From: Tridacna crocea
Taxonomy: Eukaryota; Mollusca; Bivalvia; Cardiida; Cardiidae
Assembly: GCA_943736015.1 (NCBI GenBank)
Contig: OX031059.1
Location: forward strand, 49,797,159-49,861,158
DNA length: 64,000 bases
Direction: 5' to 3'
The position numbers were made by a program, and so were the translations under genes. This document shows, one piece after another, positions 20,531 through 31,128 of the stretch. The notes below the pieces were generated by a model. The model saw nothing but the letters and a program-made list of their open reading frames with translations. It ran no database searches and was not told the DNA's origin. Each line of letters opens with the position of its first letter. Position 1 is the first letter of the stretch.

Positions 20531-21020
20531 TTTTTTCAATCAGCACTGATGTTTGCAAAACATAAATTTTGAACAGGTAGATACCAGTATATGTCAAGAA
20601 GTGTACTCTTGCAAAGAGGACAAAGTTTGGTATGGAAATTATGTTCTCTACTAGTGGTGGTTTATTTCTTTAACTTGTTGATCATTTTAGATTACCGTAA
20701 TCTCTAATTAAGCTTTTTGACATTCCTTTGGCATTAGGGAAAAGCATATTATGCTAAAAGTGATACATCAACAAAAGTCAAAGAACTATATGGCCAATCG
20801 GCCAAAATAACGTTTTTTGGACAAAAATGGTCCTACCATCACATGCTGCACGAAAAGTTCTAACTGAAAATCTAAAGACAAAACTCATGTCAGGTCAAAG
20901 AGCATTGAGTTCTATTTCTAGATTGAAATTGTCGTATTTATTTAGTGCTTTAGGGGTTAAAAACATTTTAGTTTTCTCACAATACAGCTGCATTTTCACA
21001 ATACAGCCTACCTTCTCATG
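20531..21020. other. Unassigned sequence
   Basis: CACAATACAGC occurs twice near 20979; otherwise nothing recognised. Confidence 0.4.
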
Positions 21021-21209
21021 CAGAGCTCCATATAAGAGGGAGTGATGATATTATAAATTTTTTATTTCTCTTCCAAACCCTATGTTGTAGGTACTCAGAA
21101 TCGTTTCGATGAGACGATTCTAATGAGTACCCATAACATGGGGTTTAGTGCAGGATAATTAATATTTCAATTTTTGAAATCAAAATCACTTCCGCTATCT
21201 GGAGCTCTG
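21021..21209 (+). mobile_element. CAGAGCTC-end MITE, copy 3, complete
   Basis: CAGAGCTCCATATAAGAGGG and its inverse (TATCTGGAGCTCTG) bound a 189-bp element with an inner inverted pair around ATCGTTTCGATGAGACGAT. Confidence 0.8.
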
Positions 21210-21449
21210 CTTATGTCTAATATTCTTGAATGCTTTCTTTAAGTTAAGATAGACTGGTTTTGAAGCTGAGAAAACACATATTCTCTAATGCACTAACACA
21301 AGGATGTAGAAATGTGTTCTCAAAGAAAAATGCAAATGTGGGTGATTCACTAATGTTTCCATGGAAAGACCCTGGACCTCTTAAGACAGTTTTTCCTGGG
21401 CTGACTTCCTGTTTCACCATTTACTGTATGGAAACTTTTTCCTGATCTA
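21210..21449. other. Unassigned sequence
   Basis: Nothing recognised. Confidence 0.4.
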
Positions 21450-21634
21450 ACATATTTACCCAAAGGTCCTGTTTTTATGTCCGTTAGGAAAAGAGAAATG
21501 CTGGTGGTAGCAGTTTTTCATCAGGATCTTCCTCAGTATACAGACACATATCCCATCACGTATAATTGTCACATTCAACTTTTCATCTGTGGATGCAAGT
21601 CTGCAAATTTTGACTTGCGAAGAGTTAATCCTTT
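21450..21634 (+). mobile_element. THE, strongly decayed
   Basis: ATTTACCCAAAGGTCCTG, AGAGAAATGCTGGTGGTAGC, GCGAAGAGTTAATC. Confidence 0.45.
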
Positions 21635-21845
21635 CCAAACAATCTCAAGTTTAATCAAACCTAAAGAAAAAAAGACTTTTAAAAAACATGGTGGAAATAG
21701 GAGAAAATGATGGTAACTGAAATTTTCTTCCATTCCTGCAATTTTTTCTTCCTCCACTAAGACAATTTTCAATTTTAGAATCGCATGAAATTTGATTGTC
21801 ATGTATAGATACTTCCAAGATGTACAAGTCTGCAAACTAGGTTAT
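21628..21845 (+). mobile_element. THE, decayed
   Basis: TTAATCCTTTCCAAACAATC start, GAGAAAATGATGGTAACTG, weak R arm to TGTACAAGTCTGC. Confidence 0.6.
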
Positions 21846-21850
21846 GTGTT

Positions 21851-22079
21851 TTTACCCATTACCAAACAACAATATTTTGAACTGGTCCAAATTGAAAGCA
21901 TTTGCAGACGACAAAATAAAAGTGACTGAAAATTTGAATTTTGTTTTCTGAAGGGTAGAAAACATTGTGGGAAAAGGAGAAAATGCTAGTTACCAGCATT
22001 TTCTCCTTTTCCCACAATGTTTTCTAAAGGCTTCTTTCTCAGGGGCGTCAAAAATAGGGATTGTGTGGTAATGGGTTAA
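21851..22079 (-). mobile_element. THE, subfamily B, near full length
   Basis: TTTACCCATTACCAAACAAC start; perfect stem CATTGTGGG/CCCACAATG with AGTTACC; ends ATTGTGTGGTAATGGGTTAA. Confidence 0.9.
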
Positions 22080-23228
22080 AGCTTTGCCAGGCAACTAAAT
22101 TCTACACTCTCTCGATTCCACAGATTTTTGCATGTTTTTTCATGATGGGACTTCTATTTAAAGGCTAGGAGACTTTATGGGAAGAGAACACCTCAAGCAT
22201 TGAGCTTACAATGCAGAACCTTTGAGAATTAGCAAGAACAATCATCTCATTTATGAAAAATAAATATGAATGGTATTTGAGGATTAATGAGCTTACTTTC
22301 TCATGACATTAATTCATTTGTTAGCCATATAGTAGCCAAAGTTGACAATGAGATTTGGTATTGCCCATTAAATTACACAGTAGGGAAAGGGTTAATCATT
22401 TGGATGGTCTCTGACCTTTTTGTGGATTTTGGTGAAAATGTTATCATTTTAGGCAGAGGAAAAATCATTGGCACTTCCTGTGCACTGTAGGAGAAAACAA
22501 TAAATACAAATGGATGATGGCCATTGTATAATTCTGAGTATTTCCCAAGCGCGGCCCTCCATTAGTCTAATTTGTTCTTATTGGAACAATAGGTTTACGC
22601 TACAGCTAAGAGGAATTTTATGGGATTCAATAATTAGAGGGAGCTTATAAACGGTGTCTGAGTTATTGACATTGACTTCATTCCCGAGACATCACTTTAC
22701 TCATATACTCATTTGGGATGTTACTGTCTTTTTTCCATTACCATATTAAAGATCTGTAAGAATTAAACATTGGACGACTGTAAACTTACTCTGAAGGATT
22801 CAAGACAGTGAAATATTATTTAAACAAATATCAGGATCTCCTTGAACTATAAATGATGTCTGCTTATGGAGTAGAACATTATAGTTTAGATTGTAAAGAG
22901 TTCAAATTGTCCTTTGGCATGCCATGTCATTGTTGAAAAAGCAAAACGGATGTCCTGGTCCCCAGTTATATTTCCAGCTGATGCAGTTATCTGCCTGAAT
23001 GAGTTTGAAAAGGCAAAAAATCATGGGGTTCTTTTATTTGAACCAGGAAAAAACCAGCTCATAAAATGTTCTTTGCCTAAGATGAACCATCATGTTTCAC
23101 ACTAAAACAGTTTTCCAAGGCTGTAAAGAAAGAGTTGAGGTTTTGCACTGGAATTCAGTTGTTGTTGAAGTAAAATAAAGGTACATGTATACAATCATTA
23201 ATTCTAATACTGTGCCATTTCACTTGTG
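22080..23228. other. Unassigned, THE-free stretch
   Basis: No THE for about 1.1 kb, unusual here. Segment 22540-22700 is non-repetitive and of more even composition. A 63-codon ORF at 22914 has no recognisable content. Confidence 0.4.
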
Positions 23229-23298
23229 TTGTCACAATGTTTTCAGAAGGCTCCGTCCGCAGAGTTGTCAAAATTCTGTATTATTTGGTAAACAGTTC
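23229..23298 (-). mobile_element. THE, L-half fragment
   Basis: TCACAATGTTTTCAGAAGGC to TTATTTGGTAAACAG. Confidence 0.55.
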
Positions 23299-23473
23299 TT
23301 TACCATACAATCCTGATTTTTAATGACTTTGAAGAAGAAGCCTTTTGAAAATATTGAAAACACAATATTTTCTACTGGTTCAAAGACATGTTCCACTATT
23401 TGACCCACCTTTTTATTGTCTTGTAAAAGGCTTTCACTGGACATTAGTCTACAAATTATTCTCATATGGTTAA
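23296..23473 (+). mobile_element. THE, hairpin mostly deleted
   Basis: CTTTACCATACAATCCTGAT start, only AATATTGAAAACACAATATT left of the stem, R arm with ATTGTCTTGTAAAAGGC, ends at a TTAA shared with the next copy. Confidence 0.7.
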
Positions 23474-23698
23474 CTCTTTATCAAACGACAAAAAATTGAA
23501 TGGGCCAGAATTGAACACACTTGAAGACAACAAAATAAAAGTAACTCAAAATTTGAAAATTGTTTTGTGAAGGGTAGAAAACATTGTGGGAAAAAGAGAA
23601 AATGCTGGATACCAGCATTTTCTCCATTTCCCACAATGTTCTCAAAAGGCCTCTTTCTCAGGGTCATTAAAAGTCGGGATTGTGTGGTAAAGACTTAA
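23470..23698 (-). mobile_element. THE, subfamily A, full length
   Basis: TTAACTCTTTATCAAACGAC start; stem CATTGTGGG/CCCACAATG, core GGATACC; ends ATTGTGTGGTAAAGACTTAA. Confidence 0.9.
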
Positions 23699-23823
23699 AG
23701 AAGCCTGCAAATGGAGTTTGATGAGACAAACAAGCACTTTTTGTCAGGGATCATAGACCAGAGAAAGAGCCTTTCATAACCATTGGATATAAACCCTTTT
23801 AGCAAAAAAGGGCCTCTGTGGAA

Positions 23824-23879
23824 GGTATAAATTAAGATCAGACTGCACAGAATGTGCAGTCTTATATTCAATTTACATG
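23824..23879. repeat. GATCAGACTGCAC palindrome element
   Basis: AAGATCAGACTGCACAG / AATGTGCAGTCTTAT inverted arms. Confidence 0.6.
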
Positions 23880-24205
23880 GTCCACATTATTAGTCTAGCC
23901 CAGAAAGCAAAAATCTTTCTATGTTACAGTAGATTCTATTTTCAGCTGTTGAAAGCAATTGGATCTATAATTATGTTTGGTGGTGAAAGAGTTGAATCCA
24001 TGGGTTCTGCTTATTGTTTTTGCTCAGTTCAGTGGATAATTTTAGAGAGAAGAATGGTGGAGCATGGAAAATACATTGTTTGTTAAAACTATAAAGAATT
24101 CTTTAACACCTGAACTGCTATATGTTTTTACTGAAGCATACATTTTTAAGCTGTATGAAAGAACTTACAGTCCTTATGAAGATTTGTTGGTATTAATGCA
24201 TGTCA
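23880..24205. other. Unassigned sequence before the satellite
   Basis: Open on the + strand but with no recognisable protein content or splice support. Confidence 0.35.
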
Positions 24206-25340
24206 AATTTTGCTCAAATTATGCTCTTATTTCCATCACCAATGCTTACATTGGGCTCTCAGTTCCACTACGGATGCTCACATTGTGCTCTCATTTGCAC
24301 AAATACTCACACTGCTCTCATTTACACCACCAATGCTCAAATTATGCTCTTATTTCCATCACCAATGCTCACATTGGGCTCTCATTTCCACTCCTGATGT
24401 TCACATTGTACTCTGATTTGAACCAATACTCATACTGGGCTTTCATTTTCACCAACAATGCTCACATTCTGCTATCCCTCTGCTCACACTACTATTATTT
24501 ATACCACAAATGCTCACATTTTGCTCTAATTTACACAACCAATGCTCACATTGTGCTCTCATTTCCATTACCAGTGCTCACATGGTGCACTCTGGCATTT
24601 ATACAACCAATGCTTACATTTTGCTCTCATTTGCACAACCAATGCTTACATTGTGCTCTCATTTGCACAACCAATGCTTACATTGTGCTCTCATTTACAC
24701 AACCAATGCTTACATTGTGCCAATGCTTACATTGTGCTTTCATTTCTATCACCAATGCTCACATTGTACTCCTATTTCACCTTCGATGCTCACATTGTGC
24801 TCCTATTTACACCACCAATACTCACATGGTACTCTCATTTACACCACCAATGCTCACATGGTACTCTCATTTACATCGGAAGTGCAAACTTTTGGTTTCA
24901 TTTACATCTCCAATGCTCAGACTTTGATCTAACTTGCATTACAAATGCTGTGATTGAGCTCTCATGTGTGCTATCAACCCTGCAATGCTCACATGGTGCT
25001 ATTATTTACATGACAAATGCTTACACTGTGCTTTCATTTACACCACATGTGCTCACATTGTGCTCCCATTTCCATCACTTATCTTCACATTGTTCTCTAA
25101 TTTATTTACACCAGCAATGCTCACATTGTGCTCTCTTTCCATCCCTAATGCTCACATTGTGCTCTCATTCCTATCACCAGTTCTCACATTGTGGTTTCAT
25201 TTACTGCACTGATACTCACATGGCGCTCTAATTTATACCACCAGTGCTTACATGTGCTCTTATTTCAACCAACTTCAAGTTTTACTTTAATCTACATTAG
25301 CACTTGCTCTTACTCTTTACCAATGCTCACACTGTGCTCA
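24206..25340 (+). repeat. 32-bp satellite array
   Basis: Degenerate unit AACCAATGCTCACATTGTGC then TCTCATTTACAC, period 32 (clear between 24628 and 24720). As 32 is not a multiple of three and the unit lacks stops in all frames, several overlapping long ORFs (up to 287 codons) appear; these are not genes. Confidence 0.92.
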
Positions 25341-25484
25341 ATTCATTTTCAGCATCTTGACTAAAGTTTTGCTCACATTTACATCATTTCAATTAACACA
25401 CACTGTGCTTACAATTATACAACCAACACTGATTTTTGCTGTAATTCATGTAAGGCAGGACTTAATTTTGCTCATATTGTGATT

Positions 25485-25625
25485 ATCGGTGTAAATGAGA
25501 GCACAATGTGTGCATTTGTGGTGTAAATTAGAGAGCAGTTTAAACATTGGTAGTTTAGTAAGAGCACAATATAAGCATTGGTAGTTTGAATAAGAGCACA
25601 ATGTAAGCATTAGTGATGGAAATGG
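25485..25625 (-). repeat. Inverted block of the same satellite
   Basis: GTGTAAATGAGAGCACAATG, AAGAGCACAATATAAGCATT and AAGAGCACAATGTAAGCATT are reverse-complement units about 150 bp after the main array. Confidence 0.85.
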
Positions 25626-25654
25626 AAAAGCAAAACCAAAGTAAGTTCAAATGG

Positions 25655-25873
25655 CTTATCTCTTTACCAGATGACAAAATTTTAGCTTTCTCTAACTTGA
25701 CAGCATTTGCTGACAGCAGTTTCATTGTTGCTCAGATGATGTAATGTTTCTATATGATAGGGTAGAAAACAATGTTGGAAAAGGAGAAATGCTGGTTACC
25801 ACCATTTTCTCCTGTTCCTACAATGTTTTCAAAAGGCATCTTTCCCAAGGTTGGCATTGCATGGTAAAGAGTT
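25655..25873 (-). mobile_element. THE, near full length
   Basis: TCTCTTTACCAGATGACAAA start; R arm variant CAGATGATGTAATGTTTCTA; stem AACAATGTTGG/CCTACAATG; ends TGGTAAAGAGTTCA. Confidence 0.8.
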
Positions 25874-26059
25874 CAGTGTCTGTCTGTATTGTCAAATCTA
25901 CATTATGGTTGGTGATATTTATGGGCATTATCTACTTCATAATTCCATTGTTTTCACTTTTCTCTTTTACTGACATTCAATAGCAAAATATCTAGGTCAA
26001 TGACAAGACAAAATTAAGGGACACATTATGCAAAATGATCCTATGTTTATAGTACTCTG

Positions 26060-26120
26060 AGTAAGAGAGTGAAAACACAGTTGGAAGAGGAGAAAAAGCT
26101 GGAAACAAACAACTTCTCCT
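26060..26120 (-). mobile_element. THE hairpin scrap
   Basis: GTGAAAACACAGTTGGAAGA, GGAGAAAAAGCTGGAAAC only. Confidence 0.4.
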
Positions 26121-27316
26121 TGAAACATATTTGTGGGAGGTTTTAATTTCTTCTTTTGAAGAAAAGCAGCTTCAAAGATTAATCTCATAATGGTAGACAA
26201 ATTATGAAATCTGCAATTTCTTTACTAACTGGAAAACTCAAAAGATTTTGTAAAAAGTTACCTTGTTCGTTTTTTTTTTGTGTCATCATTTGCTAGGGTT
26301 TTGCGATGATTAAAACTTGTCTTCATGTAAATAACAAATTGCATTTTGTTGTGATTTTATGCTACCTAAAATGAGAGTATACACGCATGAATGAAGGAAA
26401 ATAACTGATTCTGATTTCTTTGACCCTCAAAGACAGTGGGGTGAAAACATGCATGAAAATTTCGTGATAAAATCTACTATGATTTTGGAGAAAGATTGTG
26501 TATCATTGCGTGTATAATTGTTCCGAATCAGTGACTGGGTTTATTCCGACTTACACCCTTAGACCATTGACCTGATCTTTATATACCATAGTAAATGGTA
26601 TAGATCAAAGATCAGACTACACAAATAATGCAATGTGTGTTCTGATGTAAGGTTCTTTCTTTCTAAAATTATGCGAGATATTCCCTAAACAAATAACCAA
26701 CATTGAAACTTTTGACATTTTCAGAAAAATCTTCATTTCATTCAATTAACAACCTAAGGATAAACCCACACCAAACTTGTAGAGAACATTTTCAAACCAA
26801 GTTAAATGTTGAAATACCAGGCATATATTATGTGGTGGACATAGTTAATTTTGTTTTTTGTAAAAACAGGTTTTTAATTCAGCCCTCTGCAGTGTGAAAA
26901 GGGATGGAGTTTATATTTCGTGATTTAGTTTCATTTTTTGTGATTTAACTTTGAATAAATTTTGGATGGTGACACTTTTCAGATGAGGTAGGATGCGTTT
27001 ACATTTTGTTTTTTCCATGGCAATATTATTTGGATAATTACAGATCAAATGTTAGACCATGAAGTTCCAAAGAAATGCATTCTTACCTGAAATTTACCTA
27101 AGATTTCACAAGCTTAACTCCTGTATGTCCAGAGATTCTAAAAGGTTTGGGTGGGGGGAGAGCTACAACCATTGTTGAAATTGTCAAGTATAAGACTTTT
27201 TTTTTTGTACTACATGAAAGTGGCATTTCATTTAGTTTGCAATCTGGATGCATACTGTGTTGTACAAAGCTTCATAACAATAATAAAGAATTTCTTTCTC
27301 TTCTTTTTTTTTTCAG
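26121..27316. other. Intronic sequence, largely unassigned
   Basis: Only a GATCAGAC palindrome remnant (26599-26650). A long pyrimidine tract precedes the exon at 27317. Confidence 0.4.
26599..26650. repeat. GATCAGACTGCAC palindrome element, diverged
   Basis: ATAGATCAAAGATCAGACTA / GTGTGTTCTGATG arms. Confidence 0.45.
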
Positions 27317-27438
27317 AGTTTTAGATTCCCAACCCAACTCTCGGAGCCCAGTGACCTCAAGTGACCTTACATCAAGTGATAGTTCATCTAGTCTACAACC
27401 TATTTCTGAAAGAATAACAACCAATGGCATTGCTGAAG
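27317..27438 (+). CDS. eya: Probable eya exon, Ser-rich (40 codons)
   Basis: Acceptor is a strong pyrimidine tract plus CAG; donor is G|GTAAGC. Entry phase 2 takes one A to complete GGA with the previous exon; exit phase 1. Encodes VLDSQPNSRSPVTSSDLTSS, then a run of serines and QPISERITTNGIAE. Ser/Thr/Pro richness without folded-domain features fits an EYA transactivation segment; vertebrate EYA1 and EYA4 have a comparable SPxSR...SGSS stretch near the N terminus. Preceded by an 11.4-kb intron and followed 46 bp downstream by a THE copy. Alternative: another low-complexity transcription regulator. Confidence 0.6.
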
Positions 27439-27484
27439 GTAAGCTCTTTTTTCACTCTCGTAAAGTACAAGTTACTTTAGCCCT

Positions 27485-27785
27485 TTAACCTATCACCACA
27501 CAATCCTAAGTTTTAATGACCCTGCAAGAGCAGTCTTTGGGAAACATTGTTGGAAAAGGAGAAAATGTAAGCTACCATCATTTTCTCCCTTTATCACAAT
27601 GTTTTTTTACCGCATAGATAAAAACTATTTATTTGAATATGGTAACCAGCATTTTCTCCTTTTCCCACAAGGTTTTCTACCCTTCCCGAAACAAATTTCA
27701 ATTTATTGAGTCACCATAATTTTGTTGTCTGCAAATGCTTTCAATTTGGACTAGTCTAAAACTATTTTTGTTTGGTAAAGAGCTG
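27485..27785 (+). mobile_element. THE with an extra half hairpin
   Basis: TTAACCTATCACCACACAAT L end; first hairpin 27546-27606; then a second right arm (GGTAACCAGCATTTTCTCC, CCCACAAGG) at about 27640-27680 before the R arm. Looks like two copies merged. Confidence 0.75.
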
Positions 27786-28313
27786 GAAGCCTAAAAAGTT
27801 TACTTTTTGGATCAGGAGAAATGTCGAATGTTTTGTTAGTTTGGCCAGAACATGTAACAAAGTAACTGACAGATTGGATATAAGATGAGACTGCGTGTTC
27901 TGTGCAGTCTGATCTTAATCTACACTGTCTTCCAAAAGAACTTGTGTCAATTCTAGTTGTTTTTGAGTTAAAAATACATAATTCATGATGAATTTCTTTT
28001 TCAAAAGATTTGAGCATCTGAAGGGTTGTACCACAGGCAGAGAAATATTTTATTTGTGATCAGGCAAAATTTTTGTGAATGACTCAAATTTGACATTGAA
28101 ATTCAAATTAAATTTTTACAGACTTATTTGATGTTGGAGTCGCCTATAGGTTTTTTGCCCTCTTTAGTTCTTTTCTAATCAAATCAAAGAAAATAGTTTT
28201 GTCAAGTGACATACTTCAGCATTGATCAGCCCCGAGGCTCTGTTTCTCTTGTCAAATATGTACAGTTCACCCTTCTCTGACTCCCTACTTTGTCTTGGAT
28301 TTACATTCTGTGC
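27786..28313. other. Intronic, one small palindrome
   Basis: GATCAGACTGCAC palindrome at 27873-27928; otherwise nothing recognised. Confidence 0.4.
27873..27928. repeat. GATCAGACTGCAC palindrome element
   Basis: ATAAGATGAGACTGCGTG / GTGCAGTCTGATCTTAATCT then ACACTG. Confidence 0.55.
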
Positions 28314-28539
28314 TTAACCCTTTCTCAAACGACAAATTTTAGACTCTTCCAAACTGAAAGATTTTGCAGACAACAATTTTAAATTTGATGAAAATGGTAG
28401 AAAGTTCTCCCAAAGGGTAGAAAACACTGTGGGAGAAGGAGAAATTGCTTGTTATGAGCAATTTCTCCTTTTCCCACAATGTTTTCAAAAGACTTGTACT
28501 GCAGACATGCAAACCAAGGCTTGTTTGGGAAAGGGTTAA
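28314..28539 (-). mobile_element. THE, subfamily C, full length
   Basis: TTAACCCTTTCTCAAACGAC; core AAATTGCTTGTTATGAGCAA; ends GCTTGTTTGGGAAAGGGTTA then A. Confidence 0.9.
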
Positions 28540-28683
28540 GGATGGAACCGATTCATGCTCTGAATTCTAGGGATTCCATGGCTTGCCATCTGATTGCTGA
28601 TTGCTTGAGACTAAATTCACAGCCAATGATATGACAAGTCTGTGAATTAAGAAGTTCAGTTTATAATATCATCAGTGAATATT

Positions 28684-28790
28684 GGTCCCTAGTATAGGAG
28701 AAACTGCGGTAACCAGCATTTATTCCTCTTCTGACAGAGTTTTCATCCCTGTCACAGAGATCTGCCATTATTTGGACAACATACATCTAT
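28684..28790 (+). mobile_element. THE fragment, same variant as 18029
   Basis: AGTATAGGAGAAACTGCGGT, TTCCTCTTCTGACAG, TCACAGAGATCTGCCATTAT. Confidence 0.55.
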
Positions 28791-28874
28791 AAGACTAAAA
28801 GAATATATGATCTCGCCCTAGAACAAACTTTGTTAAATCTTCACTAGACTATGTAATATTAGGCTAGTTTACTG

Positions 28875-29010
28875 AAAGCTTTTGCAAAAAGTGAATCATT
28901 TTTGGCTTGGGTGATTGAGTTTGTAAATTTAAGGCTAGAAAATAATTTTGGAAAAGGAGAAAATGATGGATATTTGATTTTTTTTTTTCCTTTTACCTTA
29001 AAAAGTCGTT
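28875..29010 (-). mobile_element. THE, decayed
   Basis: AAAGCTTTTGCAAAAAGTG R arm, TTTTGGAAAAGGAGAAAATG left stem; right part eroded. Confidence 0.45.
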
Positions 29011-29162
29011 TAACCCATGCAACAAAATTCATTCTCTTCCAAACTTAAAGCACTTGCATACAACAAATTTGATTTATATCAAAGAACAACTTCTGTCTTT
29101 GAAATGGTAGAAAGTGTTTTGGGAAAAGGAGAAAATGCTACTTACCAGGTTTTAATGTTTAA
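29009..29162 (-). mobile_element. THE, R half only
   Basis: AACAAAATTCATTCTCTTCC (C-like R end), GGGAAAAGGAGAAAATGC, then cut at the core; next element starts at TTAA 29159. Confidence 0.6.
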
Positions 29163-29359
29163 CTCCTTACCAAACGAGAAAATTTTAGACTGGTCCAAAT
29201 AGAAAGCATTAATTTGCAGACGACAAAGTAAAGGTGGCTGAAAAATTAGAATTTGGTGTGGGAAGGGTAGAAAACACTGTGAGGAAAAGGAGAAAATGCT
29301 GGCTACCAAAAGGCTTTTTTCTTAGGGTCTTTAAAAGTCAGGATTGTGTGTTAGAGTTG
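29159..29359 (-). mobile_element. THE, right hairpin arm deleted
   Basis: TTAACTCCTTACCAAACGAG start; CACTGTGAGG left stem, then GCTACC joined directly to AAAAGGC; ends GATTGTGTGTTAGAGTTG. Confidence 0.75.
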
Positions 29360-29376
29360 AATGGCATGTACTTGGT

Positions 29377-29434
29377 CTATAGCAAATTGATTTCAATTTG
29401 GACCTGTTTAAAATTTTGTCGCTTGGTACAGGGT
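29377..29434 (+). mobile_element. THE, R-end fragment
   Basis: TTCAATTTGGACCTGTTTAA, AATTTTGTCGCTTGGTACAG. Confidence 0.5.
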
Positions 29435-29603
29435 CAACAATAATTGATTAATTGTATAGACCTGTTATGACAAAAAGAGCAATCATTTCCTACTGATACC
29501 AGTGAGTCATAGAAATACTTTATATTATCAGTAATTAATCAGACTTATTCAGAATGTTGATTTTGTCCCTGTTTCCAGTATTTGTATTGTATAGAGATAT
29601 TCC

Positions 29604-29781
29604 TTAACCTTTTACCACACAATGCTGACTTTTGACAACCCTGAGAGAGAAGCATTTTAAAAACTTAGTGGGAGAAGAAGAAAATGCTAGTAACCAGCAT
29701 TTTCTCCTTTTCCCACAATGTTTTCAAAAAACCTTCTTTTTCAGGGTCGCTAAAAGTTGTGATTGTGTGTGAAAGGGTTAA
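29604..29781. mobile_element. L-L rearranged THE (two L arms)
   Basis: TTAACCTTTTACCACACAAT and CCTGAGAGAGAAGC on the left; after the hairpin comes the inverse L arm again (CCTTCTTTTTCAGGGTCGCT, GATTGTGTGTGAAAGGGTTA). No R arm. Confidence 0.85.
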
Positions 29782-30028
29782 AGAGGGTTCCTTTTTCAGG
29801 GTAGTTAAAAGTAGAAATTGTTGGTAAAGGGTTGACTGAAGCCTTGTACATGGCAACACAGTGTGCTTTTGGAGACAGTGTAGGTGGTAACCAGCATTTT
29901 CTCCTTTTCCCACAATGTTTTCTACCCTATGGGAAACAAATTTCAATTTTTGAGTTGCGTTTAGTTTGTCGTCTGTAAGTGTTTTCAACTTGGACCAGTC
30001 TAAAATTTTGTCATTTGGTAAAGAGTTA
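29782..30028 (+). mobile_element. THE with abnormal left half
   Basis: Inverted L-end scrap (TTTTTCAGGGTAGTTAAAAG) to about 29830, then filler, then right stem and full R arm from GGTAACCAGC to GGTAAAGAGTTAA. Confidence 0.7.
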
Positions 30029-30057
30029 AAACAAAATTCTCTTGGTGAAGATGCTGG

Positions 30058-30200
30058 TATGTCTAAAATGATAGGCGTTTTGCTATGAAATTATAACGCA
30101 GAAAACATTGTGGTATCCACATTTTCTCTTCCCACTAAGTTTTTGATAGCTGTCTCTCACTGGGTCTTTAACACATGGAATTGTTTGTGAAAGGCTTCAG
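30058..30200 (-). mobile_element. THE, decayed
   Basis: GCAGAAAACATTGTGGTATC, CCCACTAAGTTTTTGATAGC, L end weak. Confidence 0.5.
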
Positions 30201-30217
30201 GTATCGTCTCTTTCATA

Positions 30218-30297
30218 GATTCAGATAAGAGGGAGTATTGATATTATAGATTCATTATTTCTCTGCAAAACCCTATGTTGTGGGTACTCATTAGAAT
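30218..30297 (+). mobile_element. CAGAGCTC-end MITE, copy 4, half
   Basis: AGATAAGAGGGAGTATTGAT ... CTATGTTGTGGGTACTCATT, broken exactly where a THE L arm begins. Confidence 0.6.
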
Positions 30298-30491
30298 AGC
30301 CATCCTGAGAAAGAAACCTATAGAAAACATTGTGGGAAAAAGGAGAAAATGCTGGTAACCACCATTTCCTACTTTTCCCACAATATTTGCCACCCTATTA
30401 AAGTCAGAAATCCTCATATTACCAAAATTTAATTTGTTGTCTGTAGATGCCTTGAACTTGGTTCAGTCCAAAAATTTATCATTTGGTTTAA
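30298..30491 (+). mobile_element. THE, L terminus lost
   Basis: CCATCCTGAGAAAGAAACC start; stem CATTGTGGG; R arm GTTGTCTGTAGATGCC; ends TTTGGTTTAA shared with the next copy. Confidence 0.75.
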
Positions 30492-30655
30492 CTCTCTCCC
30501 ACACAGCCCACTTTTTATGAGCCTAATGGAGATAAAGTTTGAAAACATCGTGGGAGCAGGTGAAAGTTATAGTAGTCAGCATCTCCTTTCCCCACTTATT
30601 TTCAACCCTTTATAGAGATCAATCCAAATAGTTGAGGCACATTTTATTTGATGTT
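30488..30655 (+). mobile_element. THE, R terminus replaced by SINE
   Basis: TTAACTCTCTCCCACACAGC start; hairpin eroded; R arm merges into SINE sequence at about 30656. Confidence 0.65.
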
Positions 30656-30657
30656 TG

Positions 30658-30818
30658 CCTCTCACCTCTGCTGAAGCATGTGAGAAAAGTAGTCGGTGGC
30701 TTTAGAAAGAAAGTTGTGTTAGCACTGGTATGAGAAAGCCAGGAAACACATGAGCGTCACCGACCGCCATGATATGACCATAGCTGTTAAAGAGACATTA
30801 AAACCAATACAACCAATT
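30658..30818 (+). mobile_element. SINE, 5'-truncated, type of 62216
   Basis: GCCTCTCACCTCTGCTGAAG, GTGAGAAAAGTAGTCGGTGG, CCGCCATGATATGACCATAG, AACCAATACAACCAATT tail. Confidence 0.8.
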
Positions 30819-30948
30819 ATTTGATGTGTGCAATAAGCACAATGAAATTTGGCTAGTCTGCAGTTGATATAGTTTGAAAATATAATTATGGAAGTGAAAA
30901 AATTTATCATAATTGGTTAAATTGTATAACAAACATTTTGTTGTTTGG

Positions 30949-31128
30949 TTAACTCTGAGAAAGGTTTTGAAAACATTGTATGAAAAGGAGAGAATGCTGG
31001 TAACCAGCATTTTCTCCTTTTCCCACAATGTTTTCTACCCCTCAAATATCAAGATACATATATTTTGTTGTCTGCAAATGCTTTCAGTTTCGACTAGTCC
31101 AAAATTTTATCGTTTGGTGAAGAGTTAA
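30949..31128 (+). mobile_element. THE, L arm deleted
   Basis: TTAACTCTGAGAAAGG start; stem CATTGTATG/CCCACAATG; ends ATCGTTTGGTGAAGAGTTAA. Confidence 0.8.

Noticed and set aside
24064-25231. Long Cys/His-rich ORFs (up to 287 codons)
   Set aside because: Produced by a stop-free 32-bp satellite; open in several frames at once.
24206-25340. CRISPR-like array
   Set aside because: No unique spacers; units are contiguous degenerate repeats in a eukaryotic intron.
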